Assembly (NCBI GenBank): GCA_020726505.1
Contig: JAHLEZ010000011.1
Coordinates: 186,001 to 250,000 of the forward strand
Direction: 5' to 3'
Length of the DNA: 64,000 nt
Source of the DNA: Leptodontidium sp. MPI-SDFR-AT-0119
Lineage: Eukaryota > Ascomycota > Leotiomycetes > Helotiales > Leptodontidiaceae
Shown in pieces: positions 13,463 through 24,557 of the stretch. The position numbers and the translations under genes are program-made. Every line of letters starts with the position of its first letter. The stretch's first letter is position 1. Below the pieces are notes generated by a model that was not told the DNA's origin, made no database searches, and saw nothing but the letters and a program-made list of their open reading frames with translations.

Positions 13463-16400
13463 TCTCTCTGCATGCATATTATGACATGACATGACATGAC
13501 ATGTATGATTTTGCAAGCTTTGGCCTTGGGATCGAATTTACTTATTTATACTTACCCTAGCGAGGGCGAGGGCGTGGGGGATTTACGATCACGATCACGG
13601 TTATAGGTAAGCAAGCTAAGATGGGATAGGTGGATTTATTCCTTGAGTGAGTGAGTACAGCACAGTACAGTATTTCGAATATGTGTTTTTTATTTTGTAC
13701 GTGAAGAGGAAAGAAAAAGATGGAAGGGATGAGTAAGTAAGTGGGTAGGCGAACACGGTAATCGGGTCGGGTAGCGGTGAAGTGAAAGTGAGGTGGGAGG
13801 GGATTTGGGGATTGTTTTTGTAGATAAGGGATGTATTTGGAATAAAATACTGTCGATATATTTGATGTTGGTATATTAGACGGTGACTGCATGACCGCTT
13901 TGATATCTTTTCAGGGGTAGGGAAGGGAGATGTTGGTGGATGGATGAATGGATGGCTTGTTCGATACCGTTCCAATGAGTAAGTAAGGTAAGGTAAGGGA
14001 GGAAGAAACGAGAGGGTCTCGGCGAGAAGAACGGTTACGTGATTATGGGAACGGTGAGTTTGAGAGCGGATAATGGTGTCGTGTCGTACAGAGTCCCTGT
14101 TGTCGTGATATGCATGGAAACAATCTACTGGTTGGTAAGATTGGCTTCGGAGGTAATGTAAATGAAGTCGGAAAGAGGAAGAGGGCTAGGGGCAGAGATG
14201 TAATATCTTGGAGGAGGGAGTGGCATTTTTGAGCTTCTCCGGCCCTGTGGTTCTGGCTGCGAGTGGAGAGGGGAGAGGAGGGTAATTGAAGGTGGAAGAA
14301 CGCCGAGGAGCCTGGGGAATTGATGGGTGTTTACCGCTGTTGACTTCTGTTTCACTTTACAGTATCTCGTTTTGGTATCTTATTTTTCATTTCTCAAGGA
14401 AGGAAAAGAAAGAACTACAGTATCTTATCTCTTATTTACTAGTAAACGGACTTGCGTCTTTTATCTTGTTTCGTCTCGGAAGTCAGGTTTTAAAGTCGAG
14501 ACAGAAGAGACAGTGGGGGAGGAATGCAGCCGATTATCAAACAAGACACCCATTCCTCGAGAACAGGGTTTTGGGGATTCCTCTGGGCCGAACTCTTCTC
14601 CTCTTCTTTTCGCTTAATATTGCTTATTTACCCCCTCTTTCAAGTCTAAGTTCCTTTTTCATCCCACGTTGTTGGTTCGTTGGAATGTACCGAGTAAGTG
14701 AAGTGGATACGGATGGTCACTCGTACCGTACCGTACCGCACCGTACATGCGAACATGTCTCAGATGGAGACAGGTGAGATCTCGATCTCGATCCCGATCT
14801 TGATCTCGGAACGTAACATGACGAGTCGATTTGTCTACTTGGGTATTATGGTACTAATTCAGGATTATGAGATGTCATTTTTTTGGATGCTTTTTTTTTG
14901 GGTTACTCATTCATGCTCTGTGTTTGGTAATGAGCTACGCCTCATGTGATGACTTCACGTCTCGTCTTGTATACGTGCGAAGACGGAGGTAAGGCGAGAC
15001 AAGGGGGTTTTGGCGAGTTGTCTTTTCTTGTCTTTGTCTTACATTCCACGCTTATCTTGTCTCAGTAGGAATTCTGAGGCATTTGGAGCTGCTCGGGTCT
15101 TTTGACCCCTTTGGGAGATACTAAACTCCAGGAGGCTTTATATTCTCGTTCTCATTCTCATTTTAGATTCCGAGAGCGGAGAATCAGAATGAGTCTTGCA
15201 TGGTATGTATGCATGATGGGATGTTGTGTTCCCGTTGGTTCTTTCTTTCCTGCTTGCTTACTTTCTTTGACTTCACTATACTACACTGAATCACAGCATC
15301 TGCAGGTGGTCTAGTGAAGCTACTTGTATTTTTGATATAGACCTGCTTAAACAGATATAGACACAGAGCGAGAACTTCATCCTACTGTAGTGTGTTCTAC
15401 TGTGTTGTACTGTACGACGTCGCACATGCCGTGTAAGTGTTGGTGTTCCTTATCCGAGGGCTCTGTATCGATTCCCAGGGTGTCGATCGGGTACGTGCAT
15501 AAGGTGAGCTATGTGGGTTGTTCTGTCCACGAGGAAGGGACGGGAAAGGCGGGTTAGGTTGCGTTGGGTATCTGACGAACGGGTCGATCGGGAGGAGGCA
15601 GAGATCGGGATCGGGTGAGTTTGTGGGGATTTGAAATGTGAGATATGAGATGTGATGGATTTACATGCATGGGGGGAGGGCGGTGAAACCTGGGATCGTA
15701 CGAGGAGGATTGGCTATAGGTAGGTGGCGCTTGACCGTGTAGTGGTTGGTAGAGGATGTCGTTTGCGGGTGGTGTAAAAAGACGCAAGGGGGGTGAAAAA
15801 CGTGGCGATAACTACTTTACCTGATTTTGAGTGCGAGAGAGAGGGATCTAGGGTCGATATATGCAATGCGATACAATGCAAGTGAGATCTAGTTTGCAGT
15901 TCCCTGGAACTAGGACTGGGGTGCGAGGATTTGCTTTTGTTGAAGGGCTGAGAGGTAGGGAAGGGAAGTGAGCCAGTCACTTGACGATAACGGTGTCATG
16001 CAGTGTGTTTGGCTACCGGTTTCTCGTTTTTCGCTGATTTTCTTGCTCCAAAAGAAAACATTAGTAGAAAGTCAGGAAGAGGAGAGGGCGCGGAGCTGTA
16101 GAGGATGTAGGTAAGGCTGGCCATAGATAGGAAAGTATATATCTGACACAAACCAGCCTGTCTACTAAGCAGTATAGCAGATATACTATACAATGTACGG
16201 CGCAAGCAATACCCAGAGCTTAGTTCCATCACCATCGTAAATGAACGAAGGAAATGAGTTCCTATGAGCCTCGTGATTCAACCGCACACCTACATCTGCA
16301 TCGCACACAGCATCTGCACGCATGCTCATACAGAGAGTAACATTCTCCTACTACTTTATACCTTTCCTTTACACAATTTCGGGACCAAGGCAGTTACAGC

Positions 16401-17178
16401 TGCATAGATTAGTACACGTAACGCACGTGTATAACCATCTTAACGGACCAGCAGTCCCAATTCTCTCGCCTTTCCCAACCGACGGCACACAAAGGAGATC
16501 ATGCACCTCATGTCATGTTGTTTGTCTCTTACCGCCTTGCCTTACCCTGTACGCTCCCGATTCGCTTTGCCTTGCTTAATGAAAGGTATGTAGGTACGGT
16601 TGGGAAGTACCAACACGCTTGCCTGCTTCCGCATATGCATGCACGCATGCTGGCGGACAGACATGCTGCATGCATCTGCTCCCAACTACCTGGTCGTGGT
16701 ACGGTGGGTTGGTAAGGAAGGAAGTAGATTGCCGTGGTTGGGCTGATCGTTGGTTAGTGGTATGCTGGTGTTCGGAGGTTATCTTGTGGTTGATGCTTGA
16801 TGGAAGGTTATTCCGATGGGTTCGGGAGAAAGAGGTGTCGTGTGGTAGGACGAGATCGGAAGAGAGATAAGGTTTTATTAAGAACGGGAATTGAAAATGT
16901 AGTACTTGATGAGGCGGGGGTGGAGCGATGTTTGCAACTGTCTGTACATGACTTCGCTTGGATGCTTAGTAACAACACTGTTGAACAGTTCATCAAGGGT
17001 TTACAACTGGATTGAGATAACAGTGGAGACGACAATACCATTATTTGGTCTTTTTCACTTAACTGGCATTTGGACAGGTTAATTTAAGTCCTGTTACTGT
17101 TGTTAAGTATAAGAATTCAGTTAAAGAAGAGACGAAATCTAGTATCGCTGTGGTGGTGTCGATCATCCGAAATAAGCT

Positions 17179-17678
17179 TACAATTGCTTGCATAACGTGT
17201 GTCAGCGTCACCCCCTCACTTTTTCGGGCCCTCACCAAAATCCTAGAAAACCCTAGAAACGCCCCTAAATATTACTTTATAACCACAGCTTTAATTCAGC
17301 TAGTAATTACATGCAATTAATTGTTACATGTTAATCTTGGATTATTTCTATTTTTTTATATTACTTGAGAGCTTGTTTGTAGAGTTGGAAGAGGGGGCCA
17401 AAATCGTAGGTTTGCGGCTCAAATTTGCGACCGAGAGCCAGCTCGCGAGGCTGAAATGCCATTTTCGCCCTTTTGTAATTCACACCTTTAAATTACCTTT
17501 ATAACACTTAAAAATATAATGCATATACTAAAATTATGTTGAATTTTCATTATATCAACTTTTTTTAAAGCTTTAATAATTAATTAAGGGGCGGGGGGAG
17601 GTGCCTCTTCGCGAATTTGAGGGTTTGTGAGGCTCGCTAAAATCGGTGACGCTGACACACGTTATGCAAACAATTGTA
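17179..17678. mobile_element. MITE with 32-bp TIRs and TA target-site duplication
   Basis: The left TIR is 17181-17212 and the right TIR is 17645-17676 in inverted orientation; they match at 31 of 32 positions and begin CAATTG. Each end is flanked by TA (17179-17180 and 17677-17678), as expected for Tc1/mariner/pogo-type insertion. The 430-bp interior is AT-rich and has no transposase frame, so the element is non-autonomous and would need transposase in trans. It lies between the nsdD 3' flank and the truncated NmrA-like gene. Which superfamily supplied the transposase is inference from the TA duplication. Confidence 0.88.
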
Positions 17679-18013
17679 ACCCGACCCCTGACTCTCGCCA
17701 GCGGAAGCGAACGATTCAACCTCTCCAACCGTTTTCTGCTTTCCATCAGCCGAGAATTCCCCTTGACGTGCCGAAAACCCCACCAAGCCGTTATTGGGAG
17801 CGTTATTGTTATTAAGAGTGGTGGCCGCAAGGGCGTTAAGGATATTGAGACGTTTCTTGGCAAGGAGATTGGTGGGTGTAGTGATGAGTAGATTTGATGA
17901 GTGGAGTTTGCATGGATGGTAAGTGGTTCGTTGGTTGGTATCTGGATCTGGATATATGGGTTGATGGTAGATAAGAGCGTGGATCTTGAAGAGAGTAATA
18001 TGATCCAATTATA
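17679..18013. other. Coding-like fragment abutting the MITE
   Basis: On the minus strand about 190 bp (roughly 17680-17870) has exon-like codon choice in two frames: one reads ADGKQKTVGEVESFASAGES, the other ends near LERLNRSLPLARVRGRV. The reading runs directly into the right TIR of the MITE, so it may be what is left of an exon interrupted by the insertion. I cannot name a family and no start codon or splice site is convincing. Confidence 0.25.
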
Positions 18014-18526
18014 CTACCTAAACGGGACCAGTTCATGCGAGGAGCGGAGATAAGACTCTGCTTCACGAAGGTCGTTGTAGATGTAGGAGTTGGCGCAGTA
18101 GAGGATGTTGAGGATAAGTTTGGGTGTGTTAGACATTAGGTTGTGGTCTAGGGATGCGGAGGAGAAGACGATAAGTTTGGGGAGGTGGGGGGTAGGGTGG
18201 TTTTCTTTTTTGAGGAGGGAGAGAGCGGATACGACGGCGTGTGCGGTTTCCTGGGCGATGGAACAGCCTGGTTTGTTTGATACTTCTGCTACGGTAAGGA
18301 AAGCTGCTTTGGCTCCACGGAGACAGTTCGCTAGTAGAGAGGTGTTTTGGAGAGAGCCTTCGAAGACTTGTACTTGGGTGCTCGAGGCGATGGTTGGGGA
18401 TAGTTTCGTGAGTTTTTCTTTGGAGCGGCAGTAGGCTTGGATTTTGTTGTCTGGTGATTCGAGGAGAATAGTGAGAAGTGCTTGTCCCACGCTGCCTGTG
18501 GCTCCTAGGAGTGCGAAGATTGGCAT
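18014..18526 (-). CDS. NmrA-like NAD(P)-binding reductase, C-terminally shortened
   Basis: The frame encodes 170 aa from an ATG at 18526. The N-terminus MPIFALLGATGSVG has the GxxGxxG dinucleotide-binding motif of atypical SDR/NmrA-like proteins, and the middle (KLIVFSSASLD) fits the strand carrying the active-site region. Family members usually have about 270 residues; here the frame stops after HELVPFR, where the substrate-binding C-terminal third should begin. Either an intron with donor GTAGTA at the stop (18015 downward) leads to an exon I cannot identify, or the gene has lost its 3' end, possibly linked to the MITE 340 bp downstream. It is divergent from the DUF1772 gene. Confidence 0.6.
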   Translation of the reverse strand: MPIFALLGATGSVGQALLTILLESPDNKIQAYCRSKEKLTKLSPTIASSTQVQVFEGSLQNTSLLANCLRGAKAAFLTVAEVSNKPGCSIAQETAHAVVSALSLLKKENHPTPHLPKLIVFSSASLDHNLMSNTPKLILNILYCANSYIYNDLREAESYLRSSHELVPFR

Positions 18527-19027
18527 TTTGATAACTTTGAAATAAATCGTTTATATGACCCGTGAAGTTGTTACAGCACTTTAAAAATTGAAACATGTTT
18601 GCATATATTCAGATACAAGAACATCTACGTATGAGCGGCATGATCATCATCGTCACTGATCTATGTCAAGCTTCAAAGAAAGTCAAAAAGGAAGCCAGGA
18701 AGCCCCCGAAAACTTCTTGGCCAACCACATTTAGTCACAGCGGACAGCGAAGAGGAGCCCGATCCCGTTCATCAATGAATCGCCTATGGTTTCTTTACGA
18801 CGTTAAGTACGATCGATGACGTTGATGGAGTTTTGGTCAAATGTTGTCCGAGACTAATCATAACAGGACAAACAAAGTCACCACGAAGCGGATCTTGGCG
18901 AAATCGACCCCGCAGTATGTAAATAAACCCCCCTGGCGCCTCACTCAACATCTAGTATCCAACATTAGCTGTCTCCTAAACACCAAAGAAAAAAAGATGA
19001 GAAAACAAAACTGAAAGGGCGTGCAAG
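18527..19027. promoter_or_regulatory. Shared 5' region of the NmrA-like and DUF1772 genes
   Basis: About 500 bp between two divergently oriented starts. No gene is seen. The pyrimidine/adenine-rich stretch just before 19028 resembles a fungal 5' UTR. No specific operator is recognised. Confidence 0.4.
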
Positions 19028-19585
19028 ATGCATATCCTCTCCGACTCAACATTCCTCAAGACCTTCGCGGCATTCAACACCATATATCTCGCCGCTCTCG
19101 CCGGAGCAGCACACGGAATGTACTTATTCAGCATCCCCATCATCAAGAATAACTCCTCAACTCTAGGCATGCTACGGCAATTCCATCAGCTCATCACACT
19201 TGGGGCGAGATACATGCAAGGTAGCAGCCGGATGCAAGGGGTCTCGCTAGCCGCGCTCACTTACCTGCTGTATCGTTATCCGGATCTGGAGATTGCGAGG
19301 AGGTGGAAGTATTTCGCTGCAGCGTTAGTAGTAGGGATCCAGGTTGCGTGGTATGAGGTTGTGTTTATTTTCCCGACGAATGATAGGTTGGTGGAGATGG
19401 AAGGGGAGTTGAAGAGGGAAACAGGGGGGGGGGAGGAGGGAAAGAGAGAAGGGGAGAAGGCTAGGGATCGGGAGATGAGGGGAGAGGTTTTGAGGCTGTT
19501 AGAGCAGTGGAGACGGTGGCATGTTGGACGGATTATCGTGCCTTTGGTGTGTACTTGTCTTGCGGTCTGTGGTCTCATCTTCTAG
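19028..19585 (+). CDS. DUF1772 (anthrone-oxygenase-like) membrane protein
   Basis: Single exon, 185 aa. The N-terminus has the family signature FNTIYLAALAGAAHGMYLF, and there are four predicted hydrophobic segments at about residues 11-35, 66-82, 93-115 and 163-184. This is the DUF1772/anthrone-oxygenase-like fold; some members oxidise anthrones in polyketide pathways, many are uncharacterised. Residues about 130-152 form a charged Gly/Glu/Lys/Arg loop encoded by a G-rich, slippage-prone stretch, which is unusual for the family. No polyketide synthase lies nearby, so a biosynthetic role is not supported here. Confidence 0.75.
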   Translation: MHILSDSTFLKTFAAFNTIYLAALAGAAHGMYLFSIPIIKNNSSTLGMLRQFHQLITLGARYMQGSSRMQGVSLAALTYLLYRYPDLEIARRWKYFAAALVVGIQVAWYEVVFIFPTNDRLVEMEGELKRETGGGEEGKREGEKARDREMRGEVLRLLEQWRRWHVGRIIVPLVCTCLAVCGLIF

Positions 19586-20632
19586 AGAGACAATACTCAG
19601 TGTCTAAGTATCGAAGACAGGGAGACAAGGTGATGGTTGGAAATGTTTGCAATGATAGAAAGAATTGAGAAATATCGATCTTGGTCATGGTGTCAACACT
19701 GTGCACCGTCTGAAATATTCACTGGCAAATAATAGATGAACCTTAGAAGACTCATCCAAGGCATAATGAGCACTTGCTAGCCGAGCCCCTGACGAAGTGA
19801 TGGCCTGGAAAGGCTCAATCCCCTCGCTGTCCTCTTTCTTCAACTGATCGACTATATTTTAACCCATGTAGTAATTTCAGACACAATGGAGATATTCCTG
19901 ACGAGCCCTTCCCCCAATTATCCCGTGACTGGATTAGTTTAGCGAGGAAATATCTTCAATACCCTCCTTTAATTACAGTCCCTCTCGAGATAATTGTTAT
20001 TCGCTACAACTTAGGTGGCATTGTACTCTTGAATATCATTGAGTGAGGTAGCGAGCGCGAAATTCGGCAAGGAAAGGGGTATATGTACTGAGCGAGATTC
20101 TGGTCGACGAGCTCTGCAACCGTGGAGCTCGCCGGTTGTGACAGACAACGGTTCGAGAAAATAGGTGCTCAGATAAAAGATGTGGAGTTGAGGTAAGCTT
20201 CATTAGCTAAATAATAGAGGATCGTAGGACCGTGAAAGAATTTGGCTCTGTAGAATTCTGGAGCTGCTCAACTGAAAGTAAACAAAGGGAACAAAGGAAA
20301 ATGACAACAAACAGTACCCTTGACAGCAATGAATGCTAGACTGGACAATGCAAAAAACAACAGGAAGATTGAACGATAAAAGCGGCTAGTGACCTTTAGC
20401 AATGGAAATTCATCAAGTGTTTCTGAATTCGCTGCAATGGAAGGTGAACTTACCAGTACCTGTATTCATTCACCTCGAGCGTTGTCAACCCTACCCAACC
20501 CCCGCCGCACATCTCCAATTGTCCAAAAACCGCTTCCTTCGTACAAAACCATCGTCCGCGCAAGAGACAAACGTCTTCTTGACAACCAACCCACAAACCA
20601 CACTCCGAAAGCAAATCCAATCGTAGCAAAAC
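19586..20632. other. Intergenic, no gene seen
   Basis: About 1 kb without a supportable coding region; contains 3' sequence of the DUF1772 gene and the promoter of the following small gene. Purine- and AT-mixed, no repeats of note. Confidence 0.5.
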
Positions 20633-21134
20633 ATGTCGTCTCCAAGGTTGTCCTTCAAACCCCCTGGCTTGGCCACTGCCGAGAGCCCTGTTTTCATCAG
20701 TGTAAGTACCGTCTCCTTTCCCCCGACAATATCACCGTACTGACAACGAATAGAGCTCTCCTGTCTTTGAGATCCTCTCACCGAGGCCAATCCGACGAGT
20801 CTCCATGGTGTCGGTCATGCACCTGGCCGGCATCATGGAAGCCAGCGTCGTCCCTCCTCCTCCTCCTCCTCGGGCCACTACTACCACCACCATCCGCCGC
20901 CGCCCTGTCCCCAACAAAGTCAAAAGCGACCTCCCTCCTCCTCCAACGAGGGCCACCACCATCACCACCATCCGCCGCCGCCCTGTTCCCAACAGGGGCA
21001 AAACCGACCTCCTATCTGGCTCGGAACCAGCCTACGACAACGGAGCGAGATTCGGGGTAATTGGAGGAGAGCGCAGAGTAAAGACAATCGGGGTGACTGG
21101 TGGTGAGTGGGGACGGAAGTGGGAATCACAATGA
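20633..21134 (+). CDS. Small Pro/Arg-rich protein with a duplicated 26-residue unit
   Basis: Two exons, 20633-20701 and 20754-21134, joined by a 52-nt intron (GTAAGT...CGAATAG), give 149 aa. The splice is in frame (VFIS/SSPVFEIL). Residues 57-83 and 84-109 are tandem copies of one unit, PPPP-RATTTTTIRRRPVPN followed by a K/D end; the DNA units are 81 and 78 bp (20853-20933 and 20934-21011). No signal peptide or membrane segment is evident and I do not recognise a family. The opposite-strand frame at 20491-20790 is considered a shadow. The gene may be real but rests on one intron and codon continuity. Confidence 0.55.
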
Positions 21135-21432
21135 AAGGGGTGGTGGAAAGGGGGAGAGGGATACAGATGACAGAGAGCAGAGGGCATAGGACAATGATAC
21201 CCATACGCCGCGAATAACTGTGTCTGAACATTGAACGATGAACACAACTTTGCCACGACAAGGTGAAGATGCGGCTTCCTCCCATAAAACCCCTCTCCGC
21301 TTGGGCTGTTATGTCACCCCCTCATGTATCCTCCAAGCTCCAAAGCAGCCGCGCTGCCAGCTGTGAGCTCGAAACGTCCTCTATCTTAACCAAGTCGGCC
21401 TTCTGATTAATACTTTTTGCACCTCTCCAAGT

Positions 21433-23607
21433 TCATCCCTTCAAGAATGCCCCGTAATATGTGTCCAGCCAGCGGACAGCTTCAGTCCCTGCTTCCGGCA
21501 AATGTGAATTCCACCTCCCAATGCTTCCAACGTATCCATCCGGTCGAATATTGACAATCCCCACTTCGCCTTCCATCAATGGTCCTATCCACTTCTCCGT
21601 TGCTGTCGGCATCCGCATCAAGTTATCCAGATAGAACGTCCACCTGCTATCCTGCAACAAAGGAGGAAGATCCGCGATCTCCACGCGCGCCTTCGGCATC
21701 GTCGTCACCATCGCATAGGTGACCAGTTTTGAGACGGGCACATATCTCTGAGGCTGAATGAACGAGTCCATTTCTGTTTCTGGCTGTCCTTTCACTTTGT
21801 ATGACGCGTTCGCCGCGGCTGTTGCTCGTCCCAGGACCGTCCTCGAAGAAGAGACCTCCGCGCAGACAGTCTCGAGGAAAGGCGACGCTATCTTGATGTT
21901 GTCGGTGAAGAAAAATACGCGGAACTGGCCAATCATTGGGATCTCAAGTTGGAGGTTTACGGGATTTGCGTCGATGTATCGCGTTACTCTTGCTGGTACC
22001 ATCAGACATCCTGGTTGGAGTGCCCCTCTCCGTACCTTCTCTGGCATATTGAGCGCATTCTCAGCATACTCAGCCCCAACACCAGAGATGAAGCGGATAT
22101 TCTTTGCGAAGTTCTCAGCCAGCGCTTTGGGATCGCCGGTTGCGAACGCGGTGGCGTGGCCATAATCGAAGTCGATCAAGTCTTGGGCAATTTTCCTCCT
22201 CTCTTGTTCGTAGGTTGAGAGGAGACTTGCTGGTGCCAGGCCCCGAACAACCAAGTTGAGCTTCCAGGAGAGGTTGAAAGCGTCGTGCATACTGACGTTC
22301 ATACCTTGAGCTGCTTTTGGAGAGTGAGAGTGTGCTGCCTTGAAGGTTGTTAGTATTTAGAGTGTTGAAAGGAGGTGTTGGAAGGGGAAGGCACGACTCA
22401 CGTCTCCTGCAATGAATACCTTCTCCGATTCACTGGAGAACTTCTTTGCTACTCTTTGTCCGACCTTGTAAATACCAAACCATTCTGACGGCGTGAGTGA
22501 GATTCCTGTTGCTGTCTTTGGAGAAGTTGACTTACCAATAGTTTTCCAGGATAATTTGAAGGGAGCCATGATTGCCTTTGCTCTTTCCATTACAAACTCT
22601 TCAGTTGCCGCTTCTGAGGACATTGGCGCTGACCCCGGATGGAGTTCGATGTACAACCGTGTCATATTCTTCTCTCGAGGAATACACAGAATCGAACCTT
22701 CTGTCTCTGAGCTTATTACCGCTTTACTCCAGAGATCTGGAAAGTCTGTATTGATCACACCTGAGTCCGATTAGCAATCAATTTACCCCACAAACGCTTG
22801 TGTACTCACCATCCAAAACACCCCAAGCCGAGTTCGATCTTTCGCCATCATACGTTGCATTGAGAAGAGACTTTCGAACTTTCGAGTGCGCACCATCGCA
22901 ACCCACCATATACTTCGAAGTAAATAGCTTTGGCTTTCCACTCATCAAGTCATCGCATTCGATCTCAACACCAGCTGCGGTCTCCTTGTACTGCGAGAAC
23001 GGCGTGCTTCGGACCACTTCAACACCACGAATCTTTAAGTCATCCAAGAAGACATCTTCTACCATGCCCTGATGGACAAGAAGAATAAACGGATCTTGTA
23101 CATCGACAACTCCTGGAGGATAATGGATTTCGCGACCTATCCGACGCAGGGGTTGGGTTGCTGTTCCATTCTGTGGGTTTTCATGAGCAAAGGTGGTCTT
23201 GCAAGTGCATTTCAATATGCCGAAAGGAACACTCATACCCAGAAACAGATGTCATATATCCTAGCACCTTTCTGCAGCAGTGGTCCTGCTAAACCCAGTT
23301 GCTTGAATGTCTCAATGGTCTTCGGTTGAAGGCCATCAGCTCTGCCTGTGGAAGTCTTGTCTGGCCGATCATCAAGAATTGTTGTCTTGATGCCATACCG
23401 CACTAAATTTGATCTGGCAGTACTCGTCAATAAAATGCCTCGTATAGCTGGCTATCCTGTGCCAAAAACTCACGCCAACATCAGGCCAGCAGGTCCTGCA
23501 CCAATGACCGTCACGTGGCTGTCATTCTCGCCCGACTCCGAACCGGACTCGATTCCGTTTTCCATGGGATCATCACGGAAGCCCTCGTTGTCCATTCCAG
23601 GCGACAT
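21433..23607 (-). CDS. hxnV: HxnV-like FAD monooxygenase (phenol 2-monooxygenase family)
   Basis: Six exons in transcript order: 23607-23474, 23413-23239, 23170-22810, 22760-22536, 22484-22402, 22338-21433; 627 aa. All five introns (49-68 nt) keep frame. FAD motifs are complete: GAGPAG (residues 36-41), CDGAHSK (about 194-200) and GDAAHSHSP (325-333). The C-terminal thioredoxin-like region of PheA/TfdB enzymes is present ([10 protein letters not shown]). In Aspergillus, HxnV hydroxylates 2,5-dihydroxypyridine to 2,3,6-trihydroxypyridine. A generic phenol hydroxylase would look similar, but its neighbours hxnW, X, R, T and S support HxnV. Met5 is an alternative start. A 950-bp promoter region separates it from the hxnW 3' end. 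Confidence 0.85.
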
Positions 23608-24557
23608 TCTTGTTTGCTTTTTCTTTCGTGCTTGGTATTACAACACGGATTGTGCGACTCTTTTCTTCGATCTTGCAGTCCAAGGAGGCGAGAAGTTCTC
23701 TCATGGTTTACCTTTCTTAATTAATTAAGCCTTCAGCGTAGTTCCATGATTATGAGTGAGTCTGGCGTCGCAAGACCGGCCACAACGGACGTGCTGGATC
23801 AGCTCAGACTACTGTAGATCGGACAAGATCAGGCGATAGGGGGGTAAGAGTGGAGGGGTTAATGGCATGATTCGGAGAAATCAGTCGATAATCAAGGATG
23901 GGGTCTAGATTAGATACCGCGGCATGACCTTACATTGGGCAGCTTTACGGGGATGGATGACAAAATGGTTTCGCGGCTGCAGGTGGGCACTGGGCATCGT
24001 GGCAGCTGGTGAAGTCGGAGATGGAGCAGGTGGCCAGTCAAGGGGTGGCTGGCAGTTGTAGTGACATTCTGGTGCATCTTCAAACGGAAAGTTACAGGAG
24101 ACCATTGCGACGGGTGGTGCACACTTGGCAGACTATTTGCTGCCTTCAACCCCAAACGAGAGTCACGGTATGAAGTTCTCGAGATCATCTACCTCAGTCC
24201 CTCCCCTGGGTAAGTAGAGAGGGAGATTCCGTCAAGCCACGACTCAGCACAAGCGTAGCTTTGTCAAGTTAAAAATTAACTCTGATTTGTCCTCCAGCCC
24301 CCAACTTTGCTCCAAGCAAGCACAGCACTCTATTTTGCCGTTTGGATTTGCCATCCTTCACCCGCAGTCCTCCGCGCAACAAATCACGCATCACTGCCGG
24401 TAACCGCACAGCGAGAATAACTTCCGCTTCTGTTCTGTACAGTAGCTGGACAAGGACAACTGTTTTCAATCCAGCCCCGACAAGACCAGAAGGCAAAATG
24501 GAACAAACGGAAAGTGTTTGATGCATCTCTGAATTTTCTATATTTGGTCTACATAGT
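23608..24557. promoter_or_regulatory. hxnV promoter region and hxnW 3' flank
   Basis: About 950 bp with no convincing gene. It holds the 5' region of hxnV and the 3' flank of hxnW, both on the minus strand. Open frames here (for example 24269-24526) lack domains. HxnR and AreA sites would be expected, but I could not identify an HxnR consensus. Confidence 0.4.

Larger units (their letters stand above)
11695..17178. other. Gene-free region downstream of nsdD
   Basis: No supportable gene. The first part is probably the nsdD 3' UTR. Simple-sequence features are a GCAT tract at 12019-12042, a G16 run at 12632-12647, a GT repeat near 13047-13068, and a C16-T12-C8 tract at 13427-13462. Open frames such as 14286-14777 are low-complexity and lack recognisable domains. 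The interval ends at the left TIR of the MITE. Confidence 0.55.

Noticed and set aside
14286..14777. 163-codon frame downstream of nsdD
   Set aside because: No homologous motif, no consistent splice context, and composition as in flanking non-coding DNA.
18014..19585. NmrA-like and DUF1772 genes as members of the hxn cluster
   Set aside because: Neither family is part of the known nicotinate pathway, and an unrelated small gene lies between them and hxnV.
20491..20790. 99-codon minus-strand frame over the small Pro/Arg-rich gene
   Set aside because: It lies opposite the exon-intron-exon structure of the plus-strand gene and has no domain; considered a shadow.
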